From Microbacterium sp. YJN-G (GTDB lineage: Bacteria > Actinomycetota > Actinomycetes > Actinomycetales > Microbacteriaceae), in NCBI RefSeq assembly GCF_015040615.1, contig NZ_CP060402.1:1674001-1738000 (forward strand): a stretch of DNA of 64,000 bases, in the 5' to 3' direction. The translations under genes were made by a program, and so were the position numbers. Below are positions 1 to 7,956 of the stretch, piece by piece. The notes beneath the pieces are model-generated. The model was not told the origin of the DNA. It saw nothing but the letters and a program-made list of their open reading frames with translations, and made no database searches. The stretch's first letter is position 1; the number at the start of each line of letters is the position of its first letter.

Positions 1-419
1 AGCTCACTGAGCACGTGCGTGTACAGGCTGCGCACGGTGCGCTCGCCGCGGCCGTGCACGATCTCGTCGAGGTCGCGCCCCGCCAGGTTCGTCCGGGCGA
101 TGTCGCTGATGCGGCGGCACAGCGCGGTGACCGAAGCGATGCTGTCGACCTTGCGGGTCTTCCACGAGTTCGCGGTCGACACCGGCAGCCCCAGTGCGGG
201 CCGGGTGGTTCCGTCGACCGCCTCGGCGAACCACACCCCCTCGACGAAGGCCGTGTGCCGCACGACGCCCAGCAGCGAGGGCCTGCCCGGAACGATCTCG
301 GCCCGGGCCTGCTCCTCGGTGAGGCCGTCGAGGCTGCGCAGGATCAGCTCGCGGTACTGCTCGATCCGCGCCTCCAGATCCTCCCTGGCACCGAGCCCGG
401 CGCCGTGATGATGGCTCAT
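1..419 (-). CDS. DinB/DUF664-like protein, C-terminally cut by the window edge
   Basis: The reverse strand reads from ATG at 419 and runs off the left edge without a stop, giving about 139 residues starting MSHHHGAG. The visible part has an early helix rich in charged residues (EARIEQYRELILRSLDGL), then GRPSLLGVVRH with a histidine placed like the first metal ligand of the DinB four-helix bundle, then VEGVWFAEAV. This matches the DinB/DUF664 superfamily, which includes mycothiol-dependent transferases and isomerases. A purine-rich ribosome binding site (GGAGGGGAG) lies just upstream of the ATG. The substrate cannot be told. The rest of the fold, including the other metal ligands, lies outside the window. 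Confidence 0.6.
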   Translation of the reverse strand, partial: MSHHHGAGLGAREDLEARIEQYRELILRSLDGLTEEQARAEIVPGRPSLLGVVRHTAFVEGVWFAEAVDGTTRPALGLPVSTANSWKTRKVDSIASVTALCRRISDIARTNLAGRDLDEIVHGRGERTVRSLYTHVLSE

Positions 420-473
420 CGCTCCCCCTCCACCCGCATCCGCTCCGCGAAGCCGGCATCCGACGACTTCAGC

Positions 474-1058
474 TCAGGCGCGAGCCCACCCGTAGCGGTG
501 CACCAGCGCATCCGCGATGCGCGCATAGCGACGCTCGTCGAGGATCGCGGCCTCGCGCCGCATCCCCTCGTGGTGCACGCTGTACAGCTGCTCGATGTCG
601 ACCCATGACTCGCGGCCCCTGGCATCCCAGGAGCCGGAGCCGATCGGCAGGTAGTCGCGGTCACCGTCCCTGTCGCGGCTGGTCATGCGCACCGCGTAGA
701 CGCGATCCGATGTGTGCCTGCCGATGACGAGCACCGGGCGGTCCTTGCCGCGGCCGTCGTTCTCGACGTACGGCACCCAGGTCCAGATGATCTCGCCCGA
801 ATCCGGCACGTCGTTGCGCGAGGGCGAGTAGCCGACCTGCACATCGCGGATGCGCTCGGGATCCACCTGCACGGTCTGCGCGCCGGGCATCCGGCCCGCA
901 GCATCCTCCCCGGCCCGCTCCCGGGCCGTGCTGCGTCCCTCGGGACGCAGCTTCGCGTCCGGGCGCCGTGGGCGCACCGGACGCTTCGGGTCGTCCTTGG
1001 CCAGCATCCGGGTCAGGATGCCGGCGAGGGTGGACAGGATGCTCCTGTTCGAAGTCAC
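474..1058 (-). CDS. MazF/PemK-like type II toxin-family protein
   Basis: 194 residues from GTG at 1058. The first 65 residues are basic and low complexity (KDDPKRPVRPRRP). The rest looks like a PemK/MazF fold: DSGEIIWTWVPY corresponds to the opening GD(I/V)VWV strand, GKDRPVLVIGR to the RPvlVi strand, and DYLPIGSGSWD plus ESWVDIEQLYSVHH to the late strands. MazF-family proteins cut single-stranded RNA as antitoxin-controlled toxins. No antitoxin-sized gene lies beside it, since its neighbours are amtB and a DinB protein. It may be a solitary, domesticated family member with another role. The start is supported by a TAGGGT box 6 nt upstream, suggesting a leaderless transcript. Confidence 0.65.
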   Translation of the reverse strand: MTSNRSILSTLAGILTRMLAKDDPKRPVRPRRPDAKLRPEGRSTARERAGEDAAGRMPGAQTVQVDPERIRDVQVGYSPSRNDVPDSGEIIWTWVPYVENDGRGKDRPVLVIGRHTSDRVYAVRMTSRDRDGDRDYLPIGSGSWDARGRESWVDIEQLYSVHHEGMRREAAILDERRYARIADALVHRYGWARA

Positions 1059-1064
1059 CTGCCC

Positions 1065-1070
1065 ACCCTA
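1065..1070 (-). promoter_or_regulatory. -10-like box TAGGGT, leaderless start of the MazF-like gene
   Basis: TAGGGT on the minus strand is separated by 6 nt from the GTG at 1058. Transcription starting 6-7 nt after the box would begin at the start codon itself. Confidence 0.45.
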
Positions 1071-1077
1071 CCCACGG

Positions 1078-2313
1078 CTACTCGGCCAGGGCGTAGCCCG
1101 CCTCGCCGTGCACGACCAAGTCGACCCCGGCGACCTCGTCCTCGGTGGTGACGCGGAAGCCGATCGTCTTCTCGATCGCGAAGCCGATGACCAGCGCGAC
1201 CAGGAACGAGTAGATCAGCACCCCGCCGGACGCGATCACCTGCACGACCAGCAGACGCCAGTCGCCCCCGGTGAACAGGCCCTGGCCGGTCGCGAAGAAG
1301 CCCAGATAGACCGTGCCGAGCAGGCCGCCCACCAGGTGCAGGCCCACCACGTCCAGCGAGTCATCGAAGCCCCAGCGGTACTTCAGGTCGACGGCGAGGG
1401 CGCAGGCGACACCCGCCAGCGCGCCGAGCAGCAGCGCCCAACCGGGAGTGAGGTTCGCGCACGCCGGCGTGATGGCGACCAGACCCGCCACGAGACCCGA
1501 GACCGCGCCGACCGAGGTCGGCTTTCCGTCCTTGACGCGCTCGACGAGGATCCAGCCCAGGATGCCGGCCGCCGCCGCGCCCAGGGTGTTGATGGCGATC
1601 AGGCCCACGCCGCCCATGTCCTCCGAGAGCCACTCGGCGCCGGCGTTGAAGCCGAACCAGCCGAACCACAGCAGAGCGGCGCCCAGCAGCGTCAGCGGCA
1701 CGTTGTGCGGCTTCTGGATGCCCTTCTGGAACCCGATGCGCTTGCCCAGCACGAGCGCGAGGGCGAGGGCGGCGGCTCCGGCGTTGATGTGCACGGCGGT
1801 GCCGCCGGCGTAGTCGATCACGGCGATGCCGCTGTCGGCACCGAACAGGGTCGTGCCGAGGTTCATGATCCAGCCGCCGCCCCAGACCCACGCGGCGATC
1901 GGGAAGTACCCCAGCGTGCCGAACACGCCGACGAAGATCAGCCACGGCCCGAACCGTGCACGGTCGGCGATCGCGCCCGAGATCAGGGCGACGGTGATGA
2001 TGGCGAACGTGGCACCGTAGGCGACGCTGAGCAGGGCGACATTGGCCCCGTCACCGGCGGAGGTCTCCACGAGCCCGAAGTCCGCGAAGGGGTTGCCTGC
2101 GAACTGCGCCGGGTCGGACACGGCACTCATCGAGAAGCCGTACAGCACCCACAGCACGGCGATCAGCCCGATCGCGCCGAAGCTCATCATCATCATGCTG
2201 ATGACGCTCTTCGCCTTGACCAGGCCGCCGTAGAAGAACGCCACTCCCGGCGTCATCAGCAGCACCAGGGCGGTGGCCGTGATCACCCACGAGATGTTTC
2301 CCGCAGCATCCAT
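1078..2313 (-). CDS. amtB: Ammonium transporter Amt/MEP/Rh family
   Basis: 411 residues, the usual length for AmtB-type ammonium channels. These are trimers of 11-helix subunits in the cytoplasmic membrane that take up ammonium when nitrogen is scarce. Visible marks are the N-terminal [12 protein letters not shown] helix, the pore histidine in [11 protein letters not shown] and the second histidine in [12 protein letters not shown], with hydrophobic helices throughout. AAGGAGG sits 7 nt before the ATG. No glnK (PII) gene follows, although in many actinobacteria amtB is followed by glnK and glnD; here the next gene downstream is the MazF-like protein. A GlnR-type box lies upstream at 2364-2401, so nitrogen control is likely. 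Confidence 0.95.
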   Translation of the reverse strand: MDAAGNISWVITATALVLLMTPGVAFFYGGLVKAKSVISMMMMSFGAIGLIAVLWVLYGFSMSAVSDPAQFAGNPFADFGLVETSAGDGANVALLSVAYGATFAIITVALISGAIADRARFGPWLIFVGVFGTLGYFPIAAWVWGGGWIMNLGTTLFGADSGIAVIDYAGGTAVHINAGAAALALALVLGKRIGFQKGIQKPHNVPLTLLGAALLWFGWFGFNAGAEWLSEDMGGVGLIAINTLGAAAAGILGWILVERVKDGKPTSVGAVSGLVAGLVAITPACANLTPGWALLLGALAGVACALAVDLKYRWGFDDSLDVVGLHLVGGLLGTVYLGFFATGQGLFTGGDWRLLVVQVIASGGVLIYSFLVALVIGFAIEKTIGFRVTTEDEVAGVDLVVHGEAGYALAE

Positions 2314-2363
2314 CTGGAACCTCCTTCAAAGGACTCGAACGAGGCTCAGTCTGCGCGCGCCGT

Positions 2364-2401
2364 GTTTCCGGCACGCGCGCGGCGTGTTGCGTGCGTGTTA
2401 C
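2364..2401 (-). promoter_or_regulatory. Candidate double GlnR box upstream of amtB
   Basis: Read on the minus strand, pentamers occur at an exact 11-bp phase: GTAAC (2401-2397), GCAAC (2390-2386), a degenerate CGCGC (2379-2375) and GAAAC (2368-2364), each separated by 6 nt. Actinobacterial GlnR sites are described as gTnAC-n6-GnAAC, often doubled at this spacing. Three of four half-sites match. The box ends about 50 nt before the amtB ATG, a suitable place for activation. Confidence 0.6.
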
Positions 2402-2428
2402 AGCGGACGCGGGTGTGTGAACGTCGCG

Positions 2429-3475
2429 TTACGCGGCATCCGGAGCGGTGTGCGTGAGCGCGTTCAGACGAGAGATGGCGCGCAGGTACTTCTTGCGGTA
2501 CCCGCCGCCGAGCATCTCGTCGGCGAAGACGTCGTTGAGCGGGATGCCGGTGGCGACGACCGGCAGCTGCGCGTCGTAGACGCGGTCGACGAAGGCCACG
2601 AACCGCAGCGCCTCCGACTGGTCGGTGAGCTCGCGCACGTCGCGCAGGCCGACCACGTCGAGGTCGTCGATGAGGCGGATGTACCGGGAGGGGTGTACCT
2701 GGGCGAGATGGCGGATGACGTCGGAGAAGTCATCGTCGGATGCCGTGCCGGCGGCCGCGGCATCCCCCACGCGCTGCGCGTAGGCGCTGTCGTCGAGCGT
2801 CACCGCGGTGCCGTCGATCGCGCGCTGCCGGTAGTCGACGCCGTCGATGCGGAGCGTCTCGAAGCTCGCCGACATGGCGTGGATCTCGCGCAGGAAGTCC
2901 TGCGCGGCGAATCGCCCTTCGCCGAGGGCGTTGGGCGGCGTGTTCGAGGTGGCGGCGAGCTTGGTGCCCGACGTGACGAGTTCGCCCAGCAGCCGCGTCA
3001 TCACCATGGTGTCGCCCGGGTCGTCGAGCTCGAACTCGTCGATGCACAGCAGGTCGGCGCCGCGCAGCAGATCCACGGTGTTGCGGTAGCCGAGCGCGCC
3101 GACCAGCGCGGTGTACTCGATGAACGATCCGAAGTACTTCCGGCGGGCGGGCAGCGCGCGGTAGACGGATGCCAGCAGGTGGGTCTTGCCGACACCGAAC
3201 CCGCCGTCCAGGTAGACGCCCGGCTTCATCGGAGCCTCCTTGGGCGCCCGCCGGAACAGTCCTGCCTTCTTCACCGGCTCACTTCGGCCCGCGAAGCGCT
3301 GCAGCGTCTGCTTCGCCTCCTCCTGCGAGGGGTAGGCGGGATCGGCGCGGTAGCTGTCGAAGGTGGCGTCGTCGAACTGCGGCGGGGGTACCAGGCTCGC
3401 CAGCATCTCGGGTCCGGTGACGACGGGGGTGCGCTGGGTGAGATGCACCACTCCCGTGCTGGTCTGCTGGGTCAT
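2429..3475 (-). CDS. zapE: Cell division protein ZapE, AFG1-like ATPase
   Basis: 348 residues from ATG at 3475 (AGGA lies 5 nt upstream; an in-frame GTG at 3478 directly precedes it). The AFG1/ZapE family are AAA-type ATPases; in E. coli ZapE acts at the late divisome and contacts FtsZ. Walker A ([10 protein letters not shown]) is near residue 95 and Walker B (LLCIDEFEL) near 146. The sensor-like TSNTPPN and [19 protein letters not shown] are also family marks. The gene is monocistronic and divergent from the rhodanese gene. The 93 nt between its stop and the amtB GlnR region contain no gene. Its division role here is assumed from homology only. Confidence 0.88.
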   Translation of the reverse strand: MTQQTSTGVVHLTQRTPVVTGPEMLASLVPPPQFDDATFDSYRADPAYPSQEEAKQTLQRFAGRSEPVKKAGLFRRAPKEAPMKPGVYLDGGFGVGKTHLLASVYRALPARRKYFGSFIEYTALVGALGYRNTVDLLRGADLLCIDEFELDDPGDTMVMTRLLGELVTSGTKLAATSNTPPNALGEGRFAAQDFLREIHAMSASFETLRIDGVDYRQRAIDGTAVTLDDSAYAQRVGDAAAAGTASDDDFSDVIRHLAQVHPSRYIRLIDDLDVVGLRDVRELTDQSEALRFVAFVDRVYDAQLPVVATGIPLNDVFADEMLGGGYRKKYLRAISRLNALTHTAPDAA

Positions 3476-3604
3476 CACATTCCTGAGGTCATAGTCTTAC
3501 GATCCGGATGCGGGCCCGCACGAAGGGATCTATCGTCAAAGGTGACGGCTCAACTTTACGCCGTCGCCTCACCCACCCCGCGTCCTGAACCCAGAGGAGC
3601 AACT

Positions 3605-4501
3605 GTGACTGTCGAGCACGACACCTCATCCGCCAAGTTCGCCGAGTACGCCGCACCCGGCCGCCTCGTCACCACGGAATGGCTGGCGGCGAACCTCGGC
3701 ACGCCGGGTCTGGTCGTCGTGGAATCCGATGAGGACGTGCTGCTGTACGAGACCGGGCACATCCCCGGCGCGGTGAAGGTCGACTGGCACACCGAGCTCA
3801 ACGACCCGGTCGTGCGCGACTACGTCGACGGCGAGGGCTTCTCGGAGTTGCTCAGCCGCAAGGGCATCTCGCGCGACGACACCGTCGTCATCTACGGCGA
3901 CAAGAACAACTGGTGGGCGGCCTACGCCCTGTGGGTCTTCTCGCTGTTCGGGCACGAGGATGTCCGCCTGCTCGACGGCGGCCGCGACCTGTGGATCGCC
4001 GAGGGTCGTGAGATCACGACCGAGAAGACCGTGCGCCCCGCCACCGACTACCCCGTCGTCGAGCGTGACGACTCGGTGCTTCGCGCCTACAAGGACGACG
4101 TGGTCGCCTTCATCGGCAAGGGCCCGCTGATCGATGTGCGCTCGCCCGAGGAGTACAACGGCGAGCGGACCACCGCGCCGGCCTACCCCGAGGAGGGCAG
4201 CCTGCGCGCCGGGCACATCCCCACCGCGCAGAACGTGCCGTGGGGCCGTGCCGTCGCCGAGGATGGCGGCTTCAAGTCGCGCGCCGAGCTCGAGGCGATC
4301 TACCGCGACGGCGCCGGCATCGCCGACGGCGACGACATCGTCGCGTACTGCCGCATCGGTGAGCGCTCCAGCCACACCTGGTTCGTCCTCAAGCACCTGC
4401 TGGGCTTCGAGAACGTGCGCAACTACGACGGATCCTGGACCGAGTGGGGCAGCGCCGTGCGCGTGCCGATCGTCAGCGGCAGCGAGCCCGGCTCGCTCTG
4501 A
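3605..4501 (+). CDS. Two-domain rhodanese-type sulfurtransferase
   Basis: 298 residues from GTG at 3605, with AGAGGAG upstream at a good distance. There are two rhodanese domains, about 20-135 and 155-290. The C-terminal active loop is CRIGERS with Cys249, the persulfide-forming residue followed by the conserved R and S. The N-terminal loop is YGDKNNWWA and has no cysteine, as expected for the structural domain. The length and the NNWWA and GHIPGAV signatures match actinobacterial CysA/SseA-like thiosulfate or 3-mercaptopyruvate sulfurtransferases. The SufE-like gene follows 19 nt downstream, so the two may cooperate in sulfur relay. Which sulfur donor is used cannot be read from the sequence. 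Confidence 0.9.
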   Translation: MTVEHDTSSAKFAEYAAPGRLVTTEWLAANLGTPGLVVVESDEDVLLYETGHIPGAVKVDWHTELNDPVVRDYVDGEGFSELLSRKGISRDDTVVIYGDKNNWWAAYALWVFSLFGHEDVRLLDGGRDLWIAEGREITTEKTVRPATDYPVVERDDSVLRAYKDDVVAFIGKGPLIDVRSPEEYNGERTTAPAYPEEGSLRAGHIPTAQNVPWGRAVAEDGGFKSRAELEAIYRDGAGIADGDDIVAYCRIGERSSHTWFVLKHLLGFENVRNYDGSWTEWGSAVRVPIVSGSEPGSL

Positions 4502-4507
4502 CGGTGG

Positions 4508-4513
4508 GACAAT
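4508..4513 (+). promoter_or_regulatory. -10-like box GACAAT before sufE
   Basis: GACAAT lies 7 nt before the ATG at 4521, in the short gap after the rhodanese stop. It fits the leaderless pattern seen repeatedly in this window, although read-through from the rhodanese gene is also possible. Confidence 0.35.
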
Positions 4514-4520
4514 TGCACGG

Positions 4521-4952
4521 ATGACTGACACGCACGTCCCCGACACGCTCGCCGAGTTCCGCGAGGACTTCCTCTCGCTGCCCGAGGACGATCGCCTCGA
4601 GCTGCTGCTGGAGTTCGCGAACGAGCTGCCCCCGGTCTCGGCGGAGGTCGCGAGCCACCCCGAGATGTACGAGCGGGTCGCGGAGTGCCAGTCCCCCGTC
4701 TACATCCACGTCGAGGTCGAGGACGGCGTCGTCGCCATGCACGCGACGGCGCCGCCCGAGGCCCCGACCACGCGAGGCTTCGCCAGCATCCTCGTACAGG
4801 GCATCACCGGGCTCTCCCCCGAAGAGGTGCTCGCCATCCCCAACGACTATCCGCAGAGCCTGGGCCTCACGCGTCTCGTGTCTCCGCTGCGCATCGGCGG
4901 GATGACCGGGATGCTGATGCGCGCGAAGAACCAGATCAGACAGCGGAGCTGA
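4521..4952 (+). CDS. sufE: SufE-family sulfur acceptor
   Basis: 143 residues. SufE accepts persulfide sulfur from the cysteine desulfurase SufS and passes it to the Fe-S scaffold. Cys56 lies in the motif ECQSPVYI, the place of the SufE active cysteine (consensus GCqS.V). The flanking LLEFANELPPV and the late GLSPEEVLAIP are also typical. It lies just downstream of a rhodanese gene, which suggests a local sulfur-transfer pair; sufS is not in the window. Its last 17 bases overlap the 3' end of the convergent hydrolase gene. Confidence 0.88.
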   Translation: MTDTHVPDTLAEFREDFLSLPEDDRLELLLEFANELPPVSAEVASHPEMYERVAECQSPVYIHVEVEDGVVAMHATAPPEAPTTRGFASILVQGITGLSPEEVLAIPNDYPQSLGLTRLVSPLRIGGMTGMLMRAKNQIRQRS

Positions 4953-6090
4953 ATGCCTGGGTCCGCATCCAGTCGGTGATCGCGGACGTCCAGCCGGCCT
5001 GGTCGTAGTTCCACAGCTTGGTGTGCCGCGCGACCGAGAACGGCAGCATCGTCACGATGTCGGGGCGCGCCGCGGCGAGGGCGTGCGATGCGTCCGCCGG
5101 GACGAAGCCGTCGTCGTCGCTGTGCAGGATGAGCACCGGCGCCTCCAGCTCGGATGCGCGGGCGACCATGTCGAGCCGGTCGAACGGGATCGCCTCCTCG
5201 GCGCCGCCCAGCCGTGCGGTGAGGGTGTTCTCCAGCACGCCCATGGCGAGAGCCGGGATGGGTTCGCGCAACCCCTCCTCCCGGGCCTGGAACCTCAGCA
5301 CCGTGCGCCAGTCGACGACCGGGGATTCGAGGATCACGCCGGCAATGGCCGAGCGGTGCCCGGACGAGACCGCCGTCTGCAGCACGAGCGCGCCGCCCAT
5401 GGACCAGCCCATCAGCACGACGCGCCGGGCACCGCGCCGCAGCGCGTGGCCGATCGCCGCGTCCACGTCGCGCCACTCCGAAGCGCCGAGGGCGTACCGA
5501 CCGCCGCGCGAACGCGGCGCCTCGCCGTCGTTGCGGTACGAGACCACCAGCACGGGCAGCCCCATCGCGTGGAACACCGGCACGGCGCGCAGGCACTCCG
5601 AGCGGGTGGCGCCACGGCCGTGCACCTGGATCACCCAGGTGTCGGATTCGGCGGGGAACAGCCAGGCGGGGCAGGGGCCTGCGGGTGAGCCGATCAGGAC
5701 GGTCTCCCAGGGCAGATGCAGCTCGCCCGGCGTGGTGTAGTACCAGCCGCTGAACGCGGCATCCCGGTCCACCTGGGCGCCCGCGTCGATCTGGGTGAGC
5801 AGCTTGCGGCGCACGCTCTTCGAATCCGCGCTGAGCACGGCACCGAGCTTGACGTACCCGTAGGTGCCCGTGGTGAACAGCCCGTAGCGGCCGGGCAGCT
5901 CGGTGTCGAGCGTGCGGTTCAGCTCGATGGTCTGCGCGCCGGTGTCGACGGCGAGGATGCGCGTGTCGGCGCGGCGCACGGCCGGCGTGACGACGCGGCG
6001 CGCGGTCGTGAGCACCGCGATCGCCGCAGCGGCCGCGAGGGCCACAAGCGCGGGGACGGCGATGGTTACGGCGTGCCTGAGACTCTTCAT
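4936..6090 (-). CDS. Membrane-anchored or secreted alpha/beta hydrolase
   Basis: 384 residues from ATG at 6090. Residues 8-30 are a hydrophobic segment after KSLRH, an uncleaved anchor or signal peptide, so the enzyme probably acts outside the membrane. The alpha/beta hydrolase core holds the nucleophile elbow GWSMGG (Ser230), an acid region HSDDDGF (about 325-327) and a late histidine RHTKLW (His356). The oxyanion region is VHGRGATRSE. The 120-residue N-terminal part before the core is not one I recognise. The gene is convergent with sufE and overlaps it by 17 bp. An esterase or acyl-peptidase role is possible, but the substrate is unknown. Confidence 0.8.
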   Translation of the reverse strand: MKSLRHAVTIAVPALVALAAAAAIAVLTTARRVVTPAVRRADTRILAVDTGAQTIELNRTLDTELPGRYGLFTTGTYGYVKLGAVLSADSKSVRRKLLTQIDAGAQVDRDAAFSGWYYTTPGELHLPWETVLIGSPAGPCPAWLFPAESDTWVIQVHGRGATRSECLRAVPVFHAMGLPVLVVSYRNDGEAPRSRGGRYALGASEWRDVDAAIGHALRRGARRVVLMGWSMGGALVLQTAVSSGHRSAIAGVILESPVVDWRTVLRFQAREEGLREPIPALAMGVLENTLTARLGGAEEAIPFDRLDMVARASELEAPVLILHSDDDGFVPADASHALAAARPDIVTMLPFSVARHTKLWNYDQAGWTSAITDWMRTQAFSSAV

Positions 6091-6103
6091 CGCCTCCTGA
6101 CTC

Positions 6104-6109
6104 TAGCCT
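6104..6109 (+). promoter_or_regulatory. -10-like box TAGCCT, leaderless start of the DUF3000 gene
   Basis: TAGCCT is followed by 6 nt and then GTG at 6116. No ribosome binding site is visible, which supports leaderless translation. Confidence 0.5.
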
Positions 6110-6115
6110 GTCCTC

Positions 6116-6697
6116 GTGACCGCACACCCGGATGCCGCCGCGCTCTTCGAAGCGGCTGCGGCAGAGCTGCGTGAGACGCCGTTCCGCGCTGACATCGTCG
6201 TGCGTGAGATCCCCTCGCCTGCGGGGCTGGCACCGTATGCCATCGCGCTCGCCGCCGACATCCGGCCCGATGATCATGGGGATTCCGCATACGGCACCGG
6301 ACGGTTCGTGCTGCTGCACGACCCCGACGAGCCCGCGGCCTGGGGCGGCGCGTGGCGCGTGATCGCGTTCGCGCAGGCGCCTCTGGAGCCCGAGATCGGC
6401 ACCGATCCCCTGCTGGCGGACGTCGCCTGGTCGTGGCTCGTGGATGCCCTGGATTCCCGCGGGGCCGTGTACCACTCGGCATCCGGCACGTCGACGAAGA
6501 TGATCTCGAAGGGGTTCGGCGGACTCGCCGACGAGGGCGACGGCGCGCAGATCGAGCTGCGCGCGTCCTGGACCCCCGAAGCCCCGCTGCGGCTGCATGT
6601 GGAAGCATGGGCTGAGTTGGTGGGAATGCTGGCGGGTCTGCCGCCGGGTTCCGAGGACGTCGCCGTGTTCGGCGCGAGAAAGGGCGGACGTGGCTGA
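6116..6697 (+). CDS. DUF3000 family protein
   Basis: 193 residues of the actinobacteria-specific DUF3000 family, whose function is not known. Marks are the early FRADIVVREIPSP strand, the middle RFVLLHDPDEPAAWGGAWRVIAFAQAPLE and the late SWLVDAL plus GTSTKMISKGFGG. It overlaps the RNase D gene by 8 bp (GTGGCTGA), so the two are translationally coupled. As I recall, the same pair occurs in Mycobacterium tuberculosis as Rv2680-Rv2681, next to dxs. The conserved coupling suggests a role in RNA turnover or its regulation, but that is inference. Confidence 0.85.
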   Translation: MTAHPDAAALFEAAAAELRETPFRADIVVREIPSPAGLAPYAIALAADIRPDDHGDSAYGTGRFVLLHDPDEPAAWGGAWRVIAFAQAPLEPEIGTDPLLADVAWSWLVDALDSRGAVYHSASGTSTKMISKGFGGLADEGDGAQIELRASWTPEAPLRLHVEAWAELVGMLAGLPPGSEDVAVFGARKGGRG

Positions 6698-7883
6698 ATA
6701 CTCCGTGATCGGCGACCGCACGGAGTTCGAGGATGCCTGCCGCATCCTGGCGTCCGCGGACGGCCCCGTCGCGGTCGATGTCGAACGGGCATCCGGCTTC
6801 CGCTACTCGCAGCGCGCGTACCTCGTGCAGGTGTTCCGGCGCGACGCCGGCGTCTTCCTCTTCGACCCGCCCGCCCTCGGCGACTTCGCGCCGCTGCAGG
6901 ATGCCATCGGCGACGCCGAGTGGGTGTTCCATGCCGCCAGCCAGGACCTGCCCTCGCTGCGCGAGCTGTCGCTCGTCCCGCCTGCCATCTTCGACACCGA
7001 GCTCGCATCACGGCTGCTGGGCAACGACGGCTTCGGCCTGGCCGCGGTCGTCGAGCACGCGCTCGGCATCAGTCTCGCCAAGGCGCACTCGGCGGCCGAC
7101 TGGTCCACGCGCCCGCTTCCCGGGCCGTGGCTGGAGTACGCCGCGCTCGACGTGCTGCACCTCATCGACGTGCGCGACGTGCTCGCCGGCGAGCTGACCG
7201 AAGCCGACAAGACCGAGATCGCGCGCCAGGAGTTCGAGGCCACCCTCGCCCGGGCGCCCAAGCCGCCGCGCGAGGAGCCCTGGCGCCGGCTGAGCGGACT
7301 GCACCGGGTACGCGGCGCGCGTCAGCTCGCGATCGCCCGTGAACTGTGGACGGCCCGCGAGGAGTACGCGCAGCAGATCGACGTCTCGCCGGGGCGGCTC
7401 GTCCCCGACCGCTCACTGCTCGCCGCCATCCTCGCCGCGCCGCAGAGCAAGGCCGCACTGGCCGGGCTCAAGGAGTTCAACGGGCGCGCCAGCCGCACTC
7501 AGCTGGATCGGTGGTGGGCCGCCATCGAGCGCGGCCGCAGCACGGAGCAGCTGCCCCGCGAGCGCGTGCCCAGCGACGCCCTGCCGCCTCCCCGCGCGTG
7601 GGCCGACCGCAACCCCGAGGCCGATCTGCGCCTGAAGGCAGCGCGCCCGGTGGTCGAAGCGACCGCCGAGGACCTGCACATGCCCACCGAGAACCTGTTG
7701 ACGCCGGAGTACCTGCGCCGCGTCGCCTGGCAGCCGCCGGCACTCACCGCCGACGCGATCGGCGCCTCGCTCGCCGAGCTCGGCGCGCGACCCTGGCAGA
7801 TTGCGCATACTGCACAGAAGATCGCCACCGCCTTTGAAGAAGGGCCACAAACGGCATCGGATGCCGTGGAAGCGGCTTCGTAG
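6690..7883 (+). CDS. rnd: Ribonuclease D-like 3'-5' exonuclease with HRDC domain
   Basis: 397 residues from GTG at 6690, inside the DUF3000 stop. The DEDDy exonuclease domain (about 1-190) shows ExoI with Asp30 and Glu32 (AVDVERASG), ExoII in HAASQDLPSL, and ExoIII in YAALDVLHL with the final Tyr and Asp. The catalytic set therefore looks complete. An HRDC domain follows at about 215-300 (RRLSGLHRVRGARQLAIARELW). RNase D trims 3' ends of tRNA and other stable RNAs. The C-terminal 100 residues resemble the tail of mycobacterial orthologues. The start follows from the overlap with the previous gene and the missing alternatives nearby. Confidence 0.9.
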   Translation: MAEYSVIGDRTEFEDACRILASADGPVAVDVERASGFRYSQRAYLVQVFRRDAGVFLFDPPALGDFAPLQDAIGDAEWVFHAASQDLPSLRELSLVPPAIFDTELASRLLGNDGFGLAAVVEHALGISLAKAHSAADWSTRPLPGPWLEYAALDVLHLIDVRDVLAGELTEADKTEIARQEFEATLARAPKPPREEPWRRLSGLHRVRGARQLAIARELWTAREEYAQQIDVSPGRLVPDRSLLAAILAAPQSKAALAGLKEFNGRASRTQLDRWWAAIERGRSTEQLPRERVPSDALPPPRAWADRNPEADLRLKAARPVVEATAEDLHMPTENLLTPEYLRRVAWQPPALTADAIGASLAELGARPWQIAHTAQKIATAFEEGPQTASDAVEAAS

Positions 7884-7956
7884 GTTCGATCCAACCGATT
7901 CCAGGCGCCTCCACCCCGCTTCTAGGCTGGGCGCATACCAACCAAATGGAGGCAGA

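Noticed and set aside
2341..2401. The GC-rich inverted repeat as only a terminator
   Set aside because: The 11-bp phased pentamers on the same stretch fit a GlnR box better; the stem has a bulge and no T-tract, so I did not list it as a terminator.
850..2457. A 535-codon plus-strand frame opposite amtB
   Set aside because: The minus strand encodes an intact ammonium transporter; the plus frame is His/Asp/Arg-rich with no family resemblance.
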